NCBI RefSeq assembly: GCF_015207005.2
Contig: NZ_JADEXS020000001.1
Span: forward strand, 3,472,001-3,536,000
Source: Desmonostoc muscorum LEGE 12446
GTDB lineage: Bacteria > Cyanobacteriota > Cyanobacteriia > Cyanobacteriales > Nostocaceae
Reading direction: 5' to 3'
Length of the DNA: 64,000 bases
This document shows, piece after piece, positions 25,898 through 34,794 of the stretch. Each line of letters starts with the position of its first letter. The first letter of the stretch is position 1. The translations under genes were made by a program, and so were the position numbers. Below the pieces are notes generated by a model, which was not told where the DNA came from, searched no databases, and was given only the letters and a program-made list of their open reading frames with translations.

Positions 25898-26131
25898 CTA
25901 AGCTTCTAAATCCAGATCAACATCGTCATCATCATGATCGTAAGGAATATCATCAAGATCTATCATTTCTGAGATTTCTTCTACTTCACCGAGATAGTCA
26001 GATTCTTGATGTTCACGCTCGATGAGACGACCAGTTGACTTTAGCCATTCCAAAAGAATAAATTCATTACTTGTACGAATTACAGGCGCTCGTTGATTAC
26101 GAGGTTCTTCACGCAAAGGACTTGTAGGCAT
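25898..26131 (-). CDS. DUF3134 small acidic protein
   Basis: A 77-residue protein. The central LREEPRNQRAPVIRTSNEFILLEWLKSTGRLI matches the cyanobacterial DUF3134 family as I recall it. The C-terminal 30 residues are strongly acidic (DDIPYDHDDDDVDLDLEA). There is no signal peptide or membrane segment. Function is unknown. The length is typical. The gene is flanked on its 3' side by GAATTCTGAATTC repeats. Confidence 0.8.
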   Translation of the reverse strand: MPTSPLREEPRNQRAPVIRTSNEFILLEWLKSTGRLIEREHQESDYLGEVEEISEMIDLDDIPYDHDDDDVDLDLEA

Positions 26132-26345
26132 AAAAAAAACTCACTTCTGATATAAGTTCAAGTAGTAACCGTATGCTATCTCGGTTTTTGACATAGTTTA
26201 CTGTCCGTTATGTAAATTTGTGACAGTAATATATGTCAGTTTTTCAGAGGTATTCCAGTAAATTTACTTCGCTAAAAATTTTAATTTTCGGAATACTCGA
26301 AAGTAAATTTTTCAGGTCAATTACTGACATAAAATACCTCCAGAA

Positions 26346-26567
26346 TCAAAGGGTGTAGAGATTTAGATTCGGAGAGGCCTCCATGTAGTCACTAAGATGA
26401 CCGAAAATATTTCTCAACCTATCTAATGATAACATAGTTGACGATTGAACTTTTTTCAACTGTTCTGACCCATACATAACTTGGTGACTCAAAACAGTAG
26501 AGTAGTATTCGACTACGACTTTTAGTTCACTAAATATGCTTATAAAACTAGTTTTAATTTTTACCAA
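26346..26567 (-). CDS. Doubtful small hypothetical protein
   Basis: A 73-codon frame starting with TTG. The product has no recognised motif; the middle (HQVMYGSEQLKKVQSSTMLSLDRLRNIF) is amphipathic and could form a helix. There is no convincing ribosome site. It might be real because the frame is long for this AT-rich region and the composition is protein-like. It could equally be chance. Confidence 0.25.
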   Translation of the reverse strand: MVKIKTSFISIFSELKVVVEYYSTVLSHQVMYGSEQLKKVQSSTMLSLDRLRNIFGHLSDYMEASPNLNLYTL

Positions 26568-26636
26568 GTAATGCTAGCTAAAGAATAAATAGCGATCGCG
26601 TTAGCGAAGCTCACCGAAGGTCTCGCATCATCAGAT

Positions 26637-26806
26637 AAAGTAAGGTGGGCAGGACTTCTGGTTCGCTCAAATCCTTACTTTGAGCTTGTAGTTAGTGCCC
26701 AACGCCAGATGTTACCATCCAGGAACCCCAAAGGTGAACAAGGCGAGGAGAGTTGTGATATTGATACACTCGGCTATCCCAAGACTGCTTTGTTCACCTT
26801 TTTTAG
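26637..26806 (+). ncRNA. Candidate structured RNA with intrinsic terminator
   Basis: About 170 bases with several complementary segments: AAAGTAAGG (26637-26645) with CCTTACTTT (26673-26681); GCTCAAA (26665-26671) with TTTGAGC (26679-26685); GGGCA (26647-26651) with TGCCC (26696-26700). The first two are mutually exclusive. A 12-bp stem, AAAGGTGAACAA (26730-26741) with TTGTTCACCTTT (26790-26801), leads into T6, a good intrinsic terminator. No protein gene follows on this strand, since the next gene is convergent, so a small RNA is more likely than a leader. I recognise no family. The terminator stem may also serve the convergent FG-GAP gene. Confidence 0.4.
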
Positions 26807-26828
26807 TGGTTATAAACTCCTAAAATTA

Positions 26829-29800
26829 CTAGACAACACTCAAATTAACTCGGATGATAACATCGTTAAAATCTTTGTCACCACCATTTGCTAAATCCTC
26901 AAAGCCAAACGTGTTACTCCCTAACAGACGAATATGATCTACCTTGTCAGTGTTAGCACCCAAGAATGAAAAGTAAACTGATGGATCATTATTAGAATTG
27001 TTATCTAAAATGGCATCTGGTCTGCCATCGATGATAATAAATGGTGCAAAGATGGAACCAGGCTCGAAAGTATCAGTATAAGTTGCTGTACCTTGGTTGT
27101 TTACCGTGAGGTCAATTCCTGCAACGCGCTGACGGACTGCGGCTTGGGCATAACCAGCTTGACCAACAAGAATATCTACCGTACCATCGCCATTGGTATC
27201 AATACCACCATTTTCATCAGCTACTTTATAGAATCCCACGAAATTATTGAATGCAGCTTCTCGATTGACAACAAAATTAGCTGTTACCTGTTGTTCAACA
27301 TCCCTTAAGTCAATCAATTCTGCTTGTGGCTGGTCTTGTAGACTTGTACCCAAAGGTAATGGGTCATTTGTAGGCTGAATTTTTACTACCAGATTCTGGA
27401 AGTCATTAGTGCTATTACCAGAACTATCCTTCCAAGCTAGAGAAAATGCATTGTTATCTAAACTTGTAATCTTTTGGTTTGAGGGGTCAGAAAATAGTAC
27501 CTCAGTGATTGGTGTGATATTATTCAGCACATTTTCCGTTGTACTATTTTTGACTAAATAAAATCTCAGGTTAGTATCAGACGAAAATTCTAATAAATTC
27601 TCGACAAGACTGTTGCTGAACCCATTGGGTTGATTGGCAATAGCTGAGAGAATCACCTGTCCTCGTTCTAGAGCTTTGCGGGCATAACCTGCTTCCCCTG
27701 GAGCAATACCGTCAATTTTGCCTGTAGCATCATCAACACTATATACAGCCAATTCATTCACCACCCGAGAATTACTGCCTGTGATAGCAACTTTGAGTTT
27801 TACTGTAGGATTGTCACCTTTGATATTAAAGACATCATTACCACTATTTATCAGTTGTGGAGGTTTGGGTTCGGGTTCGGGTTCGGGTTCGGGTTCGGGT
27901 TCAGGTTCGGGTTCGGGTTCAGGTTCGGGTTGTGGTTGCGGAGTACCAAAGACAACATAACTAGAACCAGCACCAGCATTGGCACCAGTTGCACCGATAA
28001 TTAGATCATCAGCACCATCATTATTGATATCCCCAGCAGCGCTAACTGAAATACCTGAAGAATCATTAGGATTAATGCCGTTGATGGCAAAGCCCTTGGT
28101 TGGGTCAAGGTTGGAGAGGTCGAGTTGGGCACTAAAGCCGTTACTGCTACCGAAGACCACATAGCTTTGTCCAGCAAACTCAGAGGCAAAAGGAGCGCCG
28201 ATAATCAGGTCTGAGATGTCGTCGTCGTTGACATCCCCAGCACTGCTAACTGAGTAGCCTGAGGCATCATTGCCGTTAATACCTGTGATGGCGAAACCAT
28301 TGCTGCCGTCAAGAGTCGAGAGGTCAAGGCTGGCACTAAAGCCGCTACTTTTGCCAAACACCACGTAGCTGTTTCCGGCTCCGGAAGCCGTGTTATATGC
28401 ACCGATAATCAGGTCTGAAATCCCGTCGTTGTTGATGTCTTGAGCATTGCGGACTGAAGCACCAGATAAGTCAGTGGCATTACCGTTGACCACAAAGCCG
28501 TTGCTACCGTTAAGACTAGATAGGTCAAAGCTGGCACTAAAACCGCTACTGCTGCCAAACACCACGTAGCTCTTTCCGTTACCAGGTGCGCCAATAATTA
28601 GGTCTGAGATTTCATCGCCGTTTACGTCTCCAGCGCTACTAACTGAGTTGCCTGAGGAGTCTGTGCCACTTCCGTTGATGGCAAAGCCGTTGCTGCCATC
28701 TAAAGTTGACAGGTCGAGAGTTGGGCTAAAACCGTTGCTGCTACCAAACACCACGTAGCTCTGCCCTGCACCAGAAGCCGCAGCGGATGCGCCAATAATC
28801 AAGTCTGAGATTTCATCGCCGTTTACGTCTCCAGCACTGCTGACTGAGTTACCTGAGGAGTCTGAGAAGCCATCAGAGTTCCGCCCATTAATGCCGTTGA
28901 TGGCAAAGCCGTTGCTGCCGTTGAGATTAGAAATGTCGAGTTGGGCACTAAAGCCGTTGCTGCTGCCAAACACCACGTAGCTCTTTCCTGCTCCCAAAGC
29001 TGCACCGGATGCGCCAATAATCAGGTCTGAGGTGCCGTCACCATTAACGTCTCCGGCATTGCTGACTGAGCCGCCAAAGAAGTCGCTGACACCACCGTTG
29101 ATACTAAAGCCGTTGCTGCCGTTGAGATTAGAGAGGTCGAGATTGGTACTAAAGCCACTACTGCTGCCAAATACTACGTAGCTCTTTCCGCTACCAGGTG
29201 CGCCAATAATTAGGTCGGCGATGCCGTCAGCGTTTACGTCTCCGGCACTGCTGACTGAGTTGCCTGAGGAGTCTGTGCCACTGCCGTTGATGGCAAAGCC
29301 GTTGCTGCCGTTAAGAGTTGAGAGATTGAATATGACTTGTGGTTGTGGTTTTGGTTCGGGTTCAGGTTCGGGTTGTGGTTGCGGAGTACCAAAGACAACA
29401 TAACTAGAACCAGCACCAGCATTGGCACCAGTTGCACCGATAATTAGATCATCAGCACCATCATTATTGATATCCCCAGCAGCGCTAACTGAAATACCTG
29501 AAGAATCATTAGGATTAATGCCGTTGATGGCAAAGCCCTTGGTTGGGTCAAGGTTGGAGAGGTCGAGTTGGGCACTAAAGCCGTTACTGCTACCGAAGAC
29601 CACATAGCTTTGTCCGGCAAACTCAGAGGCAAAAGGAGCGCCGATAATCAGGTCTGAGATGCCGTCGTCGTTGACATCCCCAGCACTGCTAACTGAGTAG
29701 CCTGAGGCATCATTGCCGTTAATACCTGTGATGGCGAAACCATTGCTGCCGTCAAGAGTCGAGAGGTCAAGGCTGGCACTAAAGCCGCTACTTTTGCCAA

Positions 29801-30788
29801 ACACCACGTAGCTGTTTCCGGCTCCGGAAGCCGTGTTATATGCACCGATAATCAGGTCTGAAATCCCGTCGTTGTTGATGTCTTGAGCATTGCGGACTGA
29901 AGCACCAGATAAGTCAGTGGCACTGCCGTTGACCACAAAGCCGTTGCTACCGTTAAGACTAGATAGGTCAAAGCTGGCACTAAAACCGCTACTGCTGCCA
30001 AACACCACGTAGCTCTTTCCGTTACCGGGTGCGCCAATAATTAGGTCTGAGATTTCATCGCCGTTTACGTCTCCAGCGCTACTAACTGAGTTGCCTGAGG
30101 AGTCTGTGCCACTTCCGTTGATGGCAAAGCCGTTGCTGCCATCTAAAGTTGACAGGTCGAGAGTTGGGCTAAAACCGTTGCTGCTACCAAACACCACGTA
30201 GCTCTGCCCTGCACCAGAAGCCGCAGCGGATGCGCCAATAATCAGGTCTGAGATTTCATCGCCGTTTACGTCTCCAGCACTGCTGACTGAGTTACCTGAG
30301 GAGTCTGAGAAGCCATCAGAGTTCCGCCCATTAATGCCGTTGATGGCAAAGCCGTTGCTGCCGTTGAGATTAGAAATGTCGAGTTGGGCACTAAAGCCGT
30401 TGCTGCTGCCAAACACCACGTAGCTCTTTCCTGCTCCCAAAGCTGCACCGGATGCGCCAATAATCAGGTCTGAGATGCCGTCACCATTCACGTCTTTGGC
30501 ATTGCTGACTGAGCCGCCAAAGAAGTCGCTGACACCACCGTTGATGCTAAAGCCGTTGCTGCCATCTAAAGTTGACAGGTCGAGAGTGGTACTAAAGCCA
30601 CTACTGCTGCCAAATACTACGTAGCTCTTTCCGCTACCGGGTGCGCCAATAATTAGGTCGGCGATGCCGTCAGCGTTTACGTCTCCGGCACTGCTGACTG
30701 AGTTGCCTGAGGAGTCTGTGCCACTGCCGTTGATGGCAAAGCCGTTGCTGCCGTTAAGCTCCGAAAGGTTGGATAATGGATCAGCCAT
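26829..30788 (-). CDS. Double seven-bladed FG-GAP propeller protein with DUF4114-like C-terminus
   Basis: A 1319-residue protein made of fourteen FG-GAP (integrin alpha-type) repeats. The first seven span about residues 7-466 and the second seven about 488-948; each repeat has DVNGDGISDLIIG (calcium-binding DxNxDG) and SYVVFG. A proline/glutamate linker follows each set (about 467-481 and 949-974). The two halves are offset by exactly 1443 bp and almost identical. The last 340 residues hold a domain ending in FGFEDLANGGDKDFNDVIIRV, as in DUF4114 proteins. There is no classical signal peptide; export by a type I system is plausible for cyanobacterial proteins of this kind. A role in surface adhesion is inferred. 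Confidence 0.88.
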   Translation of the reverse strand: MADPLSNLSELNGSNGFAINGSGTDSSGNSVSSAGDVNADGIADLIIGAPGSGKSYVVFGSSSGFSTTLDLSTLDGSNGFSINGGVSDFFGGSVSNAKDVNGDGISDLIIGASGAALGAGKSYVVFGSSNGFSAQLDISNLNGSNGFAINGINGRNSDGFSDSSGNSVSSAGDVNGDEISDLIIGASAAASGAGQSYVVFGSSNGFSPTLDLSTLDGSNGFAINGSGTDSSGNSVSSAGDVNGDEISDLIIGAPGNGKSYVVFGSSSGFSASFDLSSLNGSNGFVVNGSATDLSGASVRNAQDINNDGISDLIIGAYNTASGAGNSYVVFGKSSGFSASLDLSTLDGSNGFAITGINGNDASGYSVSSAGDVNDDGISDLIIGAPFASEFAGQSYVVFGSSNGFSAQLDLSNLDPTKGFAINGINPNDSSGISVSAAGDINNDGADDLIIGATGANAGAGSSYVVFGTPQPQPEPEPEPKPQPQVIFNLSTLNGSNGFAINGSGTDSSGNSVSSAGDVNADGIADLIIGAPGSGKSYVVFGSSSGFSTNLDLSNLNGSNGFSINGGVSDFFGGSVSNAGDVNGDGTSDLIIGASGAALGAGKSYVVFGSSNGFSAQLDISNLNGSNGFAINGINGRNSDGFSDSSGNSVSSAGDVNGDEISDLIIGASAAASGAGQSYVVFGSSNGFSPTLDLSTLDGSNGFAINGSGTDSSGNSVSSAGDVNGDEISDLIIGAPGNGKSYVVFGSSSGFSASFDLSSLNGSNGFVVNGNATDLSGASVRNAQDINNDGISDLIIGAYNTASGAGNSYVVFGKSSGFSASLDLSTLDGSNGFAITGINGNDASGYSVSSAGDVNDDDISDLIIGAPFASEFAGQSYVVFGSSNGFSAQLDLSNLDPTKGFAINGINPNDSSGISVSAAGDINNDGADDLIIGATGANAGAGSSYVVFGTPQPQPEPEPEPEPEPEPEPEPEPEPKPPQLINSGNDVFNIKGDNPTVKLKVAITGSNSRVVNELAVYSVDDATGKIDGIAPGEAGYARKALERGQVILSAIANQPNGFSNSLVENLLEFSSDTNLRFYLVKNSTTENVLNNITPITEVLFSDPSNQKITSLDNNAFSLAWKDSSGNSTNDFQNLVVKIQPTNDPLPLGTSLQDQPQAELIDLRDVEQQVTANFVVNREAAFNNFVGFYKVADENGGIDTNGDGTVDILVGQAGYAQAAVRQRVAGIDLTVNNQGTATYTDTFEPGSIFAPFIIIDGRPDAILDNNSNNDPSVYFSFLGANTDKVDHIRLLGSNTFGFEDLANGGDKDFNDVIIRVNLSVV

Positions 30789-31249
30789 GATTTTTTTGTA
30801 TGTTTGTTGTTAGCAATGGGGTAGATTTAAAATTTTTAAACAAATAACATTAGCATTAGTTAAAATTTAGGTTAAGTAAATTAAATTGAAAATTCTCGTG
30901 TTTTTATGAGAGGAATGCTGGAGGTTAATATATTTTTTTGATTATTAAAATAATTACTATTTTTTACTTGTTTTTACGAAGTAGATAGTATTTTTAATAA
31001 GTAGCTATATGTAATTAAACAGGCACAATTTTCGTATTATTGTCAAGATTTTTTCACAAATACTGAAATAGGGTGTTGCTGATTAAGAGTATGAATTTGG
31101 TTTCGCACAAAGGGATAAAAACAAAGGTTTCAACCCTTGAAGTTTGAAATTTCATATTTAAATTCAGCAACACCATTAATGGCGATTAAAATGCGACAAC
31201 TAAATTAACAACTGAATTTTCCAACAGGTTGTTGGGTCGATTTAGAAAC
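30789..31249. other. Intergenic region with promoter and inverted-repeat element
   Basis: About 460 AT-rich bases upstream of the FG-GAP gene. It must hold that gene's promoter, which I cannot place. It also carries an inverted-repeat element at 31072-31174. Confidence 0.55.
31072..31174. mobile_element. MITE-like inverted-repeat element, 103 bp
   Basis: GGTGTTGCTGA at 31072-31082 is exactly inverted at 31164-31174, and imperfect complementarity continues inward through ATGAATTT and AAATTTCAT. No coding capacity. A target duplication is not clear, so it may be old, or a terminator-like structure for the PstS-like gene at 31250. Confidence 0.6.
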
Positions 31250-32803
31250 CTAAGGGGTGCAAGGAGAAGGACCAGTAGCAGTGTTTACGCAAGTATTCAC
31301 AACAGTTCTAGCCACAGTTTTGATGTTATTGGGAAGAGGAGCATATCCCCGATTTATAGCTATCTGGTCTGGAGTGGGGTTGGAGGAATTAGTGGCGGGA
31401 GGAACTGGTTGGGTCGAATCTGCTAAAGCCCAGTTGATCAAGGTTCTGATATGACTTGCTATCAAATTGCCTGTAGTAGTGTTTTGATACGCGTCATAAA
31501 ACAGCGTGTAAGTTACTGTGGAAATGGGATAGGCAGTTGAATTGGTTGTGTTGGCCAAATTATCAATTCTAATCAGCCTGTTATTGGGAGCAGTACCATA
31601 TTTGACGATGGTTCCAACACTCAAAGCATTTTGAATTCCAGTTGTTGTCGGACCAATGTATGAATTTGATTTATTCTGTAAGAGTGCAGCAGGTAAACTT
31701 CTAGCTAAGCGGGTAGCACTATCTACGTAACCAATTGCACCCTGAGTATTTGCAATTGTAGTGGCTACACCTCCACCTCCTGAGGCAGATAGGAAACTTG
31801 CTGGCCAAACAACTGTATTAGCTGGTGGTGCTGGGGGTACGGTGCCTGAAGTACTTACGCTCCCCACTCCTCTATTCCATACACTAGTCGATTTAACTCC
31901 TGGTGTAAGACCCGGAACTGGAAGTGTAGGATCTACAGCAGTCTGACACACAGTATTTAAATGAGTGCTTAAAACAAAAGTGCTACCACTGCTGTCACTA
32001 CGGCGTACAACTCTGATGGGTAAATTGACTGCAATTACTGCGCCACCGTTATCATTTCTAATTCTAGAATCGTTCCAATTTACGATGCTACCATTCAAAA
32101 TACCACAGTAAGTATTTCGGGAAAACTTAAGTCCAGCTGCTGGTATGGTAAGACCAGTACGGTTGTAAGATAAGGTGATTCCGACACCTACCACAGGCAC
32201 TTGAATGGCCTTTCCACCTCCAGTACGCTGAGTGGCAGTGCCAGCAGCTACTTGTTCTATTTGTGTTCCTGCTAAGGGATCGTCAGTAGCTGCAAAAGAG
32301 ATTGCGCTTACGATGTTAGTATTATTGTCAGGTGTTGGTCGTGATGGAACAACAACTACAGTTGGTGTGCCTGGTGGAGTGAAAAAAGCTGATATGCCTG
32401 CGCCACTACCAACCGAAGCATATCTGAATGTGTCGTTATTAACTACAGGGCCATAAGTTCCAACTGGGCAAGTGTCAGCGCCTACAGACGTTACATCAGC
32501 ATTAAGGGGCGAAGGATTTGTTGTACCAGTATTTCCAACACCGAAAACGTTAAACCATGAGCCTTTCGGACCAAAAGGACATGGATTTGGCTGTCCTGCT
32601 GAGTTAAGCCCTGTACCTACAAACAAAGTATTTACAGTACTTGCACCTGCTCCATTTATTGGGGTTACTCCAGTTGGAGCAGGACTGGTGGCGAACTGAG
32701 CTAGAGATTTCTGAGTAGCAGATTGAGCTGCTACTAAACTAATTGTTATGGCAAGTACAGAAACTGAACTTGTCAACTTATTCGATTGGCGATCAAAAGC
32801 CAT
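31250..32803 (-). CDS. PstS-like substrate-binding protein, secreted
   Basis: About 517 residues from ATG 32803, which has AAGGAG seven bases upstream and decides the start against a longer frame. The signal peptide (SSVSVLAITISLVAAQSATQKSLA) precedes a mature domain beginning NGAGASTVNTLF. Like PstS it has an early GAGAS motif, FRYASVGSGAGISAF, SFAATDDPL, RVVRRSDSSGSTFVLSTHLN and GAIGYVDSAT. These are the phosphate-contacting elements of the family. It is longer than standard PstS (about 320-350) because of proline- and asparagine-rich inserts. No PstCAB genes are adjacent, so it may be a surface or orphan binding protein. Phosphate as ligand is inferred. Confidence 0.82.
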   Translation of the reverse strand: MAFDRQSNKLTSSVSVLAITISLVAAQSATQKSLAQFATSPAPTGVTPINGAGASTVNTLFVGTGLNSAGQPNPCPFGPKGSWFNVFGVGNTGTTNPSPLNADVTSVGADTCPVGTYGPVVNNDTFRYASVGSGAGISAFFTPPGTPTVVVVPSRPTPDNNTNIVSAISFAATDDPLAGTQIEQVAAGTATQRTGGGKAIQVPVVGVGITLSYNRTGLTIPAAGLKFSRNTYCGILNGSIVNWNDSRIRNDNGGAVIAVNLPIRVVRRSDSSGSTFVLSTHLNTVCQTAVDPTLPVPGLTPGVKSTSVWNRGVGSVSTSGTVPPAPPANTVVWPASFLSASGGGGVATTIANTQGAIGYVDSATRLARSLPAALLQNKSNSYIGPTTTGIQNALSVGTIVKYGTAPNNRLIRIDNLANTTNSTAYPISTVTYTLFYDAYQNTTTGNLIASHIRTLINWALADSTQPVPPATNSSNPTPDQIAINRGYAPLPNNIKTVARTVVNTCVNTATGPSPCTP

Positions 32804-33477
32804 GTCAAGCTCCTTGAAATTAACCTGGAAATTTACACTTGAAAAAAACGAAATCAATTATCAAACTAGTGATTAAAAATAAGCTCCTCTCAAGTCCAAA
32901 ATTTTGGCACTAAAAACTTACTTATCAATCACAAGTTTGCACAAACTAGTGAAAAAATAAGAGCAAATAACATGAACATCACTTTCTTTGATATAGACGC
33001 ACGACACGGCGCCATCAGCTATTAGCAAAGGCGCAAATCAAAGAAAGTAAGGATTTGACGATTTTTCTAGGACTGCTATGAGTAATAGCTGTTAGAATTT
33101 ACCAACGAACTTAACAGTAGAGTGTTAAGGTAAAATTCCAATCATGATTGCATTATGGAAAGATTAAAAGAATTAATTATATTGCTCCCATTTAGAGCAG
33201 GGTTTAAAAATTAGCTTCTGACTGGTTTTTATTAATGTCACCAGAGTAAAATATGAAAATTTCCCCCATAACCTATATATATATGGTTTTGCTTGTAAAA
33301 TTTTACTTTCAACGTTGCAATGGATTTAGAATATAATTTATCTTCTTGACAAATGAATCATTATGTATATTAGGAGAAAACATACATTTTCTATTTGGTC
33401 TTTTTCGTCAATGCCTAAGTTTGAGTATCTTTTATCGACAATCAACGAATTTCTAAACATTCTAAATATTTAGGTAA

Positions 33478-33572
33478 GGGATTTCCAATTAAACATCGTG
33501 GGGGCGCAAGGCCTTGCACCGCCACAAATATACAAGTAATTAATTTTGGATAGTTTATTTTTTGGAAGTCCC
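33478..33572. mobile_element. 95-bp miniature element with ends of the ISAzo13-like IS
   Basis: The left end, GGGATTTCCAATTAAA, and the right end, TTTATTTTTTGGAAGTCCC, are imperfect inverted repeats that match the ends of the IS at 8031-9628. TAA is repeated on both sides (33475-33477 and 33573-33575). The middle has a palindromic GGGGCGCAAGGCCTTGCACC. It is probably a non-autonomous derivative mobilised by the IS transposase. Confidence 0.75.
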
Positions 33573-33585
33573 TAAAAGCATAAAA

Positions 33586-33741
33586 CGTAGCCTACTTAGT
33601 GGTAGTGGCCGTAGACTGATTAACACGGATGTGAATGGTAGTGCTAGTATAATCTCTAAAAGTATTCCCAAAAGCCTTGGCAAATGGGATATGGCAGCCG
33701 TTGGCTTCATTTGTTTGCCAAATTTGTGGCAATTGAGGTGA
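33586..33741 (+). pseudogene. TnpB (IS200/IS605-type) C-terminal remnant
   Basis: A 51-codon frame encodes GRRLINTDVNGSASIISKSIPK, which matches the C-terminal TnpB signature (xxLINADVNGSxNIxRK). Upstream of it is the miniature element, and no N-terminal part is visible. The fragment ends with TGA at 33739. The RuvC catalytic aspartate D-V-N-G is retained by chance. It is a degraded relic of an RNA-guided nuclease gene. No TnpA is present. Confidence 0.7.
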
Positions 33742-34152
33742 GGCAGCAAGTTAACTACTTAAGCCCAATGGGCAAAACTATCTCTGGACAAGGGATTCAG
33801 ACTTTACTCTGGCTATAGGAATTAAATAGCGCTATCCTACCAAGGATTGTCTGGTATTACCACTGGATTCCTCAAACTGATAATTAAAACAAAATCCCTG
33901 GCAGAGAAAAACTTTAGGAAGACTGTAGCAGTTATGGTTAAGAGCTAAAAACCTAGTTTCTGAAGCCATAGACACTTATTAAATAAATATTAATATTTTG
34001 TTAACTTAAATTAATAAAAAATCGTATTATGATGTATAACTTTGCTGAACTTTATAATTTGAGGAAAAATAAATGTTAAATCATGTAAAATTATCTTGTC
34101 TGTAAAATTTGAAACCACCAACGCCCATAGTACACCATAGGAAAATTAGCAA

Positions 34153-34779
34153 ATGTTTAGACAAAGTTCTCACCAGAGAAACTTTTTCAAAGCTTTAACT
34201 GGTAGTGCAACCACAGGATCTCATAAGTTAACACTGGCACTGAAATCAAGTCTGGTTATTTTGGTTGAATCTGTACCTTTTTTGATTGCTTGTGCTGTAT
34301 TTGTAAGCGTTATCAGCCTAAAAAGTCCTATCCTGCTATTTTGTTTACTTGTTGGTAGTTTAATTGCAGTCATCACGCACAAAATCGGGCAGCAGGTGAA
34401 TTTGCCAAGGCGATCGCTGATAATATTACAAATCCTAGCAACAGCGATCGTCCTGAGTTTATTTTGGTTAGATTACTTTGCAGCTCCTGCACAAGCGCAG
34501 TTTTTTGGCGAAGCGGAAAAGTTTTTCAAAAAGACTTTATCATCAACAGATGGTTCAACAACAAACAGTGGTGGTAGCGACACCGCAGTAAGTTTGATAT
34601 TTAATATATTGCGGGCACTTTTCTTGCTGTATATTGCAATTTCTTTGGTTGGTGTAATCAACGCAGTCCGTAAAGATGAAGATTGGCAAAGTATCGCCAG
34701 AACTCCCCTATTAGTTGTTGTAGCTGTTACCATTGCTGATGTACTCACACGCTTTGTAATTGGCGATAGCAGTAAATAA
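34153..34779 (+). CDS. VirB2/TraA-like pilin precursor with long leader (tentative)
   Basis: A 208-residue membrane protein. The first 115 residues contain three hydrophobic stretches (SSLVILVESVPFLIACAVFVSVISL, SPILLFCLLVGSLIAVI, SLIILQILATAIVLSLFWLDYF) ending at AAPAQA, which looks like a signal peptidase site, followed by QFFGEAEKFFKKT. The mature part (about 90 residues) has a small glycine/serine loop and two hydrophobic helices (SLIFNILRALFLLYIAISLVGVI and TPLLVVVAVTIADVLTRFVIG), as in VirB2-type pilins. It is the first gene of the secretion cluster, the usual position of VirB2 in front of VirB3 and VirB4. The assignment rests on topology and order, not on sequence identity. Confidence 0.5.
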   Translation: MFRQSSHQRNFFKALTGSATTGSHKLTLALKSSLVILVESVPFLIACAVFVSVISLKSPILLFCLLVGSLIAVITHKIGQQVNLPRRSLIILQILATAIVLSLFWLDYFAAPAQAQFFGEAEKFFKKTLSSTDGSTTNSGGSDTAVSLIFNILRALFLLYIAISLVGVINAVRKDEDWQSIARTPLLVVVAVTIADVLTRFVIGDSSK

Positions 34780-34794
34780 TTTAAGATATTAGAA

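Larger units (their letters stand above)
26132..26828. other. Intergenic region with possible small gene and structured RNA
   Basis: About 700 bases. It contains an AT-rich stretch with complementary fragments (ATGTCAG/CTGACAT and GAGGTATT/AATACCTC at about 26235-26345), a doubtful 73-codon ORF at 26346-26567, a HIP1-containing repeat at about 26591-26632 and a structured segment with a terminator at 26637-26806. Confidence 0.6.
32804..34152. other. 1.35-kb intergenic region with MITE and tnpB remnant
   Basis: AT-rich DNA between the PstS-like gene and the secretion gene cluster. It holds the 95-bp miniature element at 33478-33572 and a TnpB C-terminal remnant at 33586-33741. It must also contain the divergent promoters. 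CCTATATATATATGG at about 33274-33288 is a small AT repeat. I see no intact gene. Confidence 0.65.

Noticed and set aside
26660..26676. GGTTCGCTCAAATCC resembling a tRNA T-loop
   Set aside because: The spacing between GGTTC and the closing bases is wrong, and no acceptor, D or anticodon arms can be found. The bases fit better in the GCTCAAA/TTTGAGC hairpin.
27718..30460. Many short open frames inside the FG-GAP gene on both strands
   Set aside because: They recur with the 1443-bp period and are other frames of the repeats.
33586..33741. An intact RNA-guided nuclease (TnpB)
   Set aside because: Only about 50 C-terminal codons remain, with no start and no further catalytic motifs.
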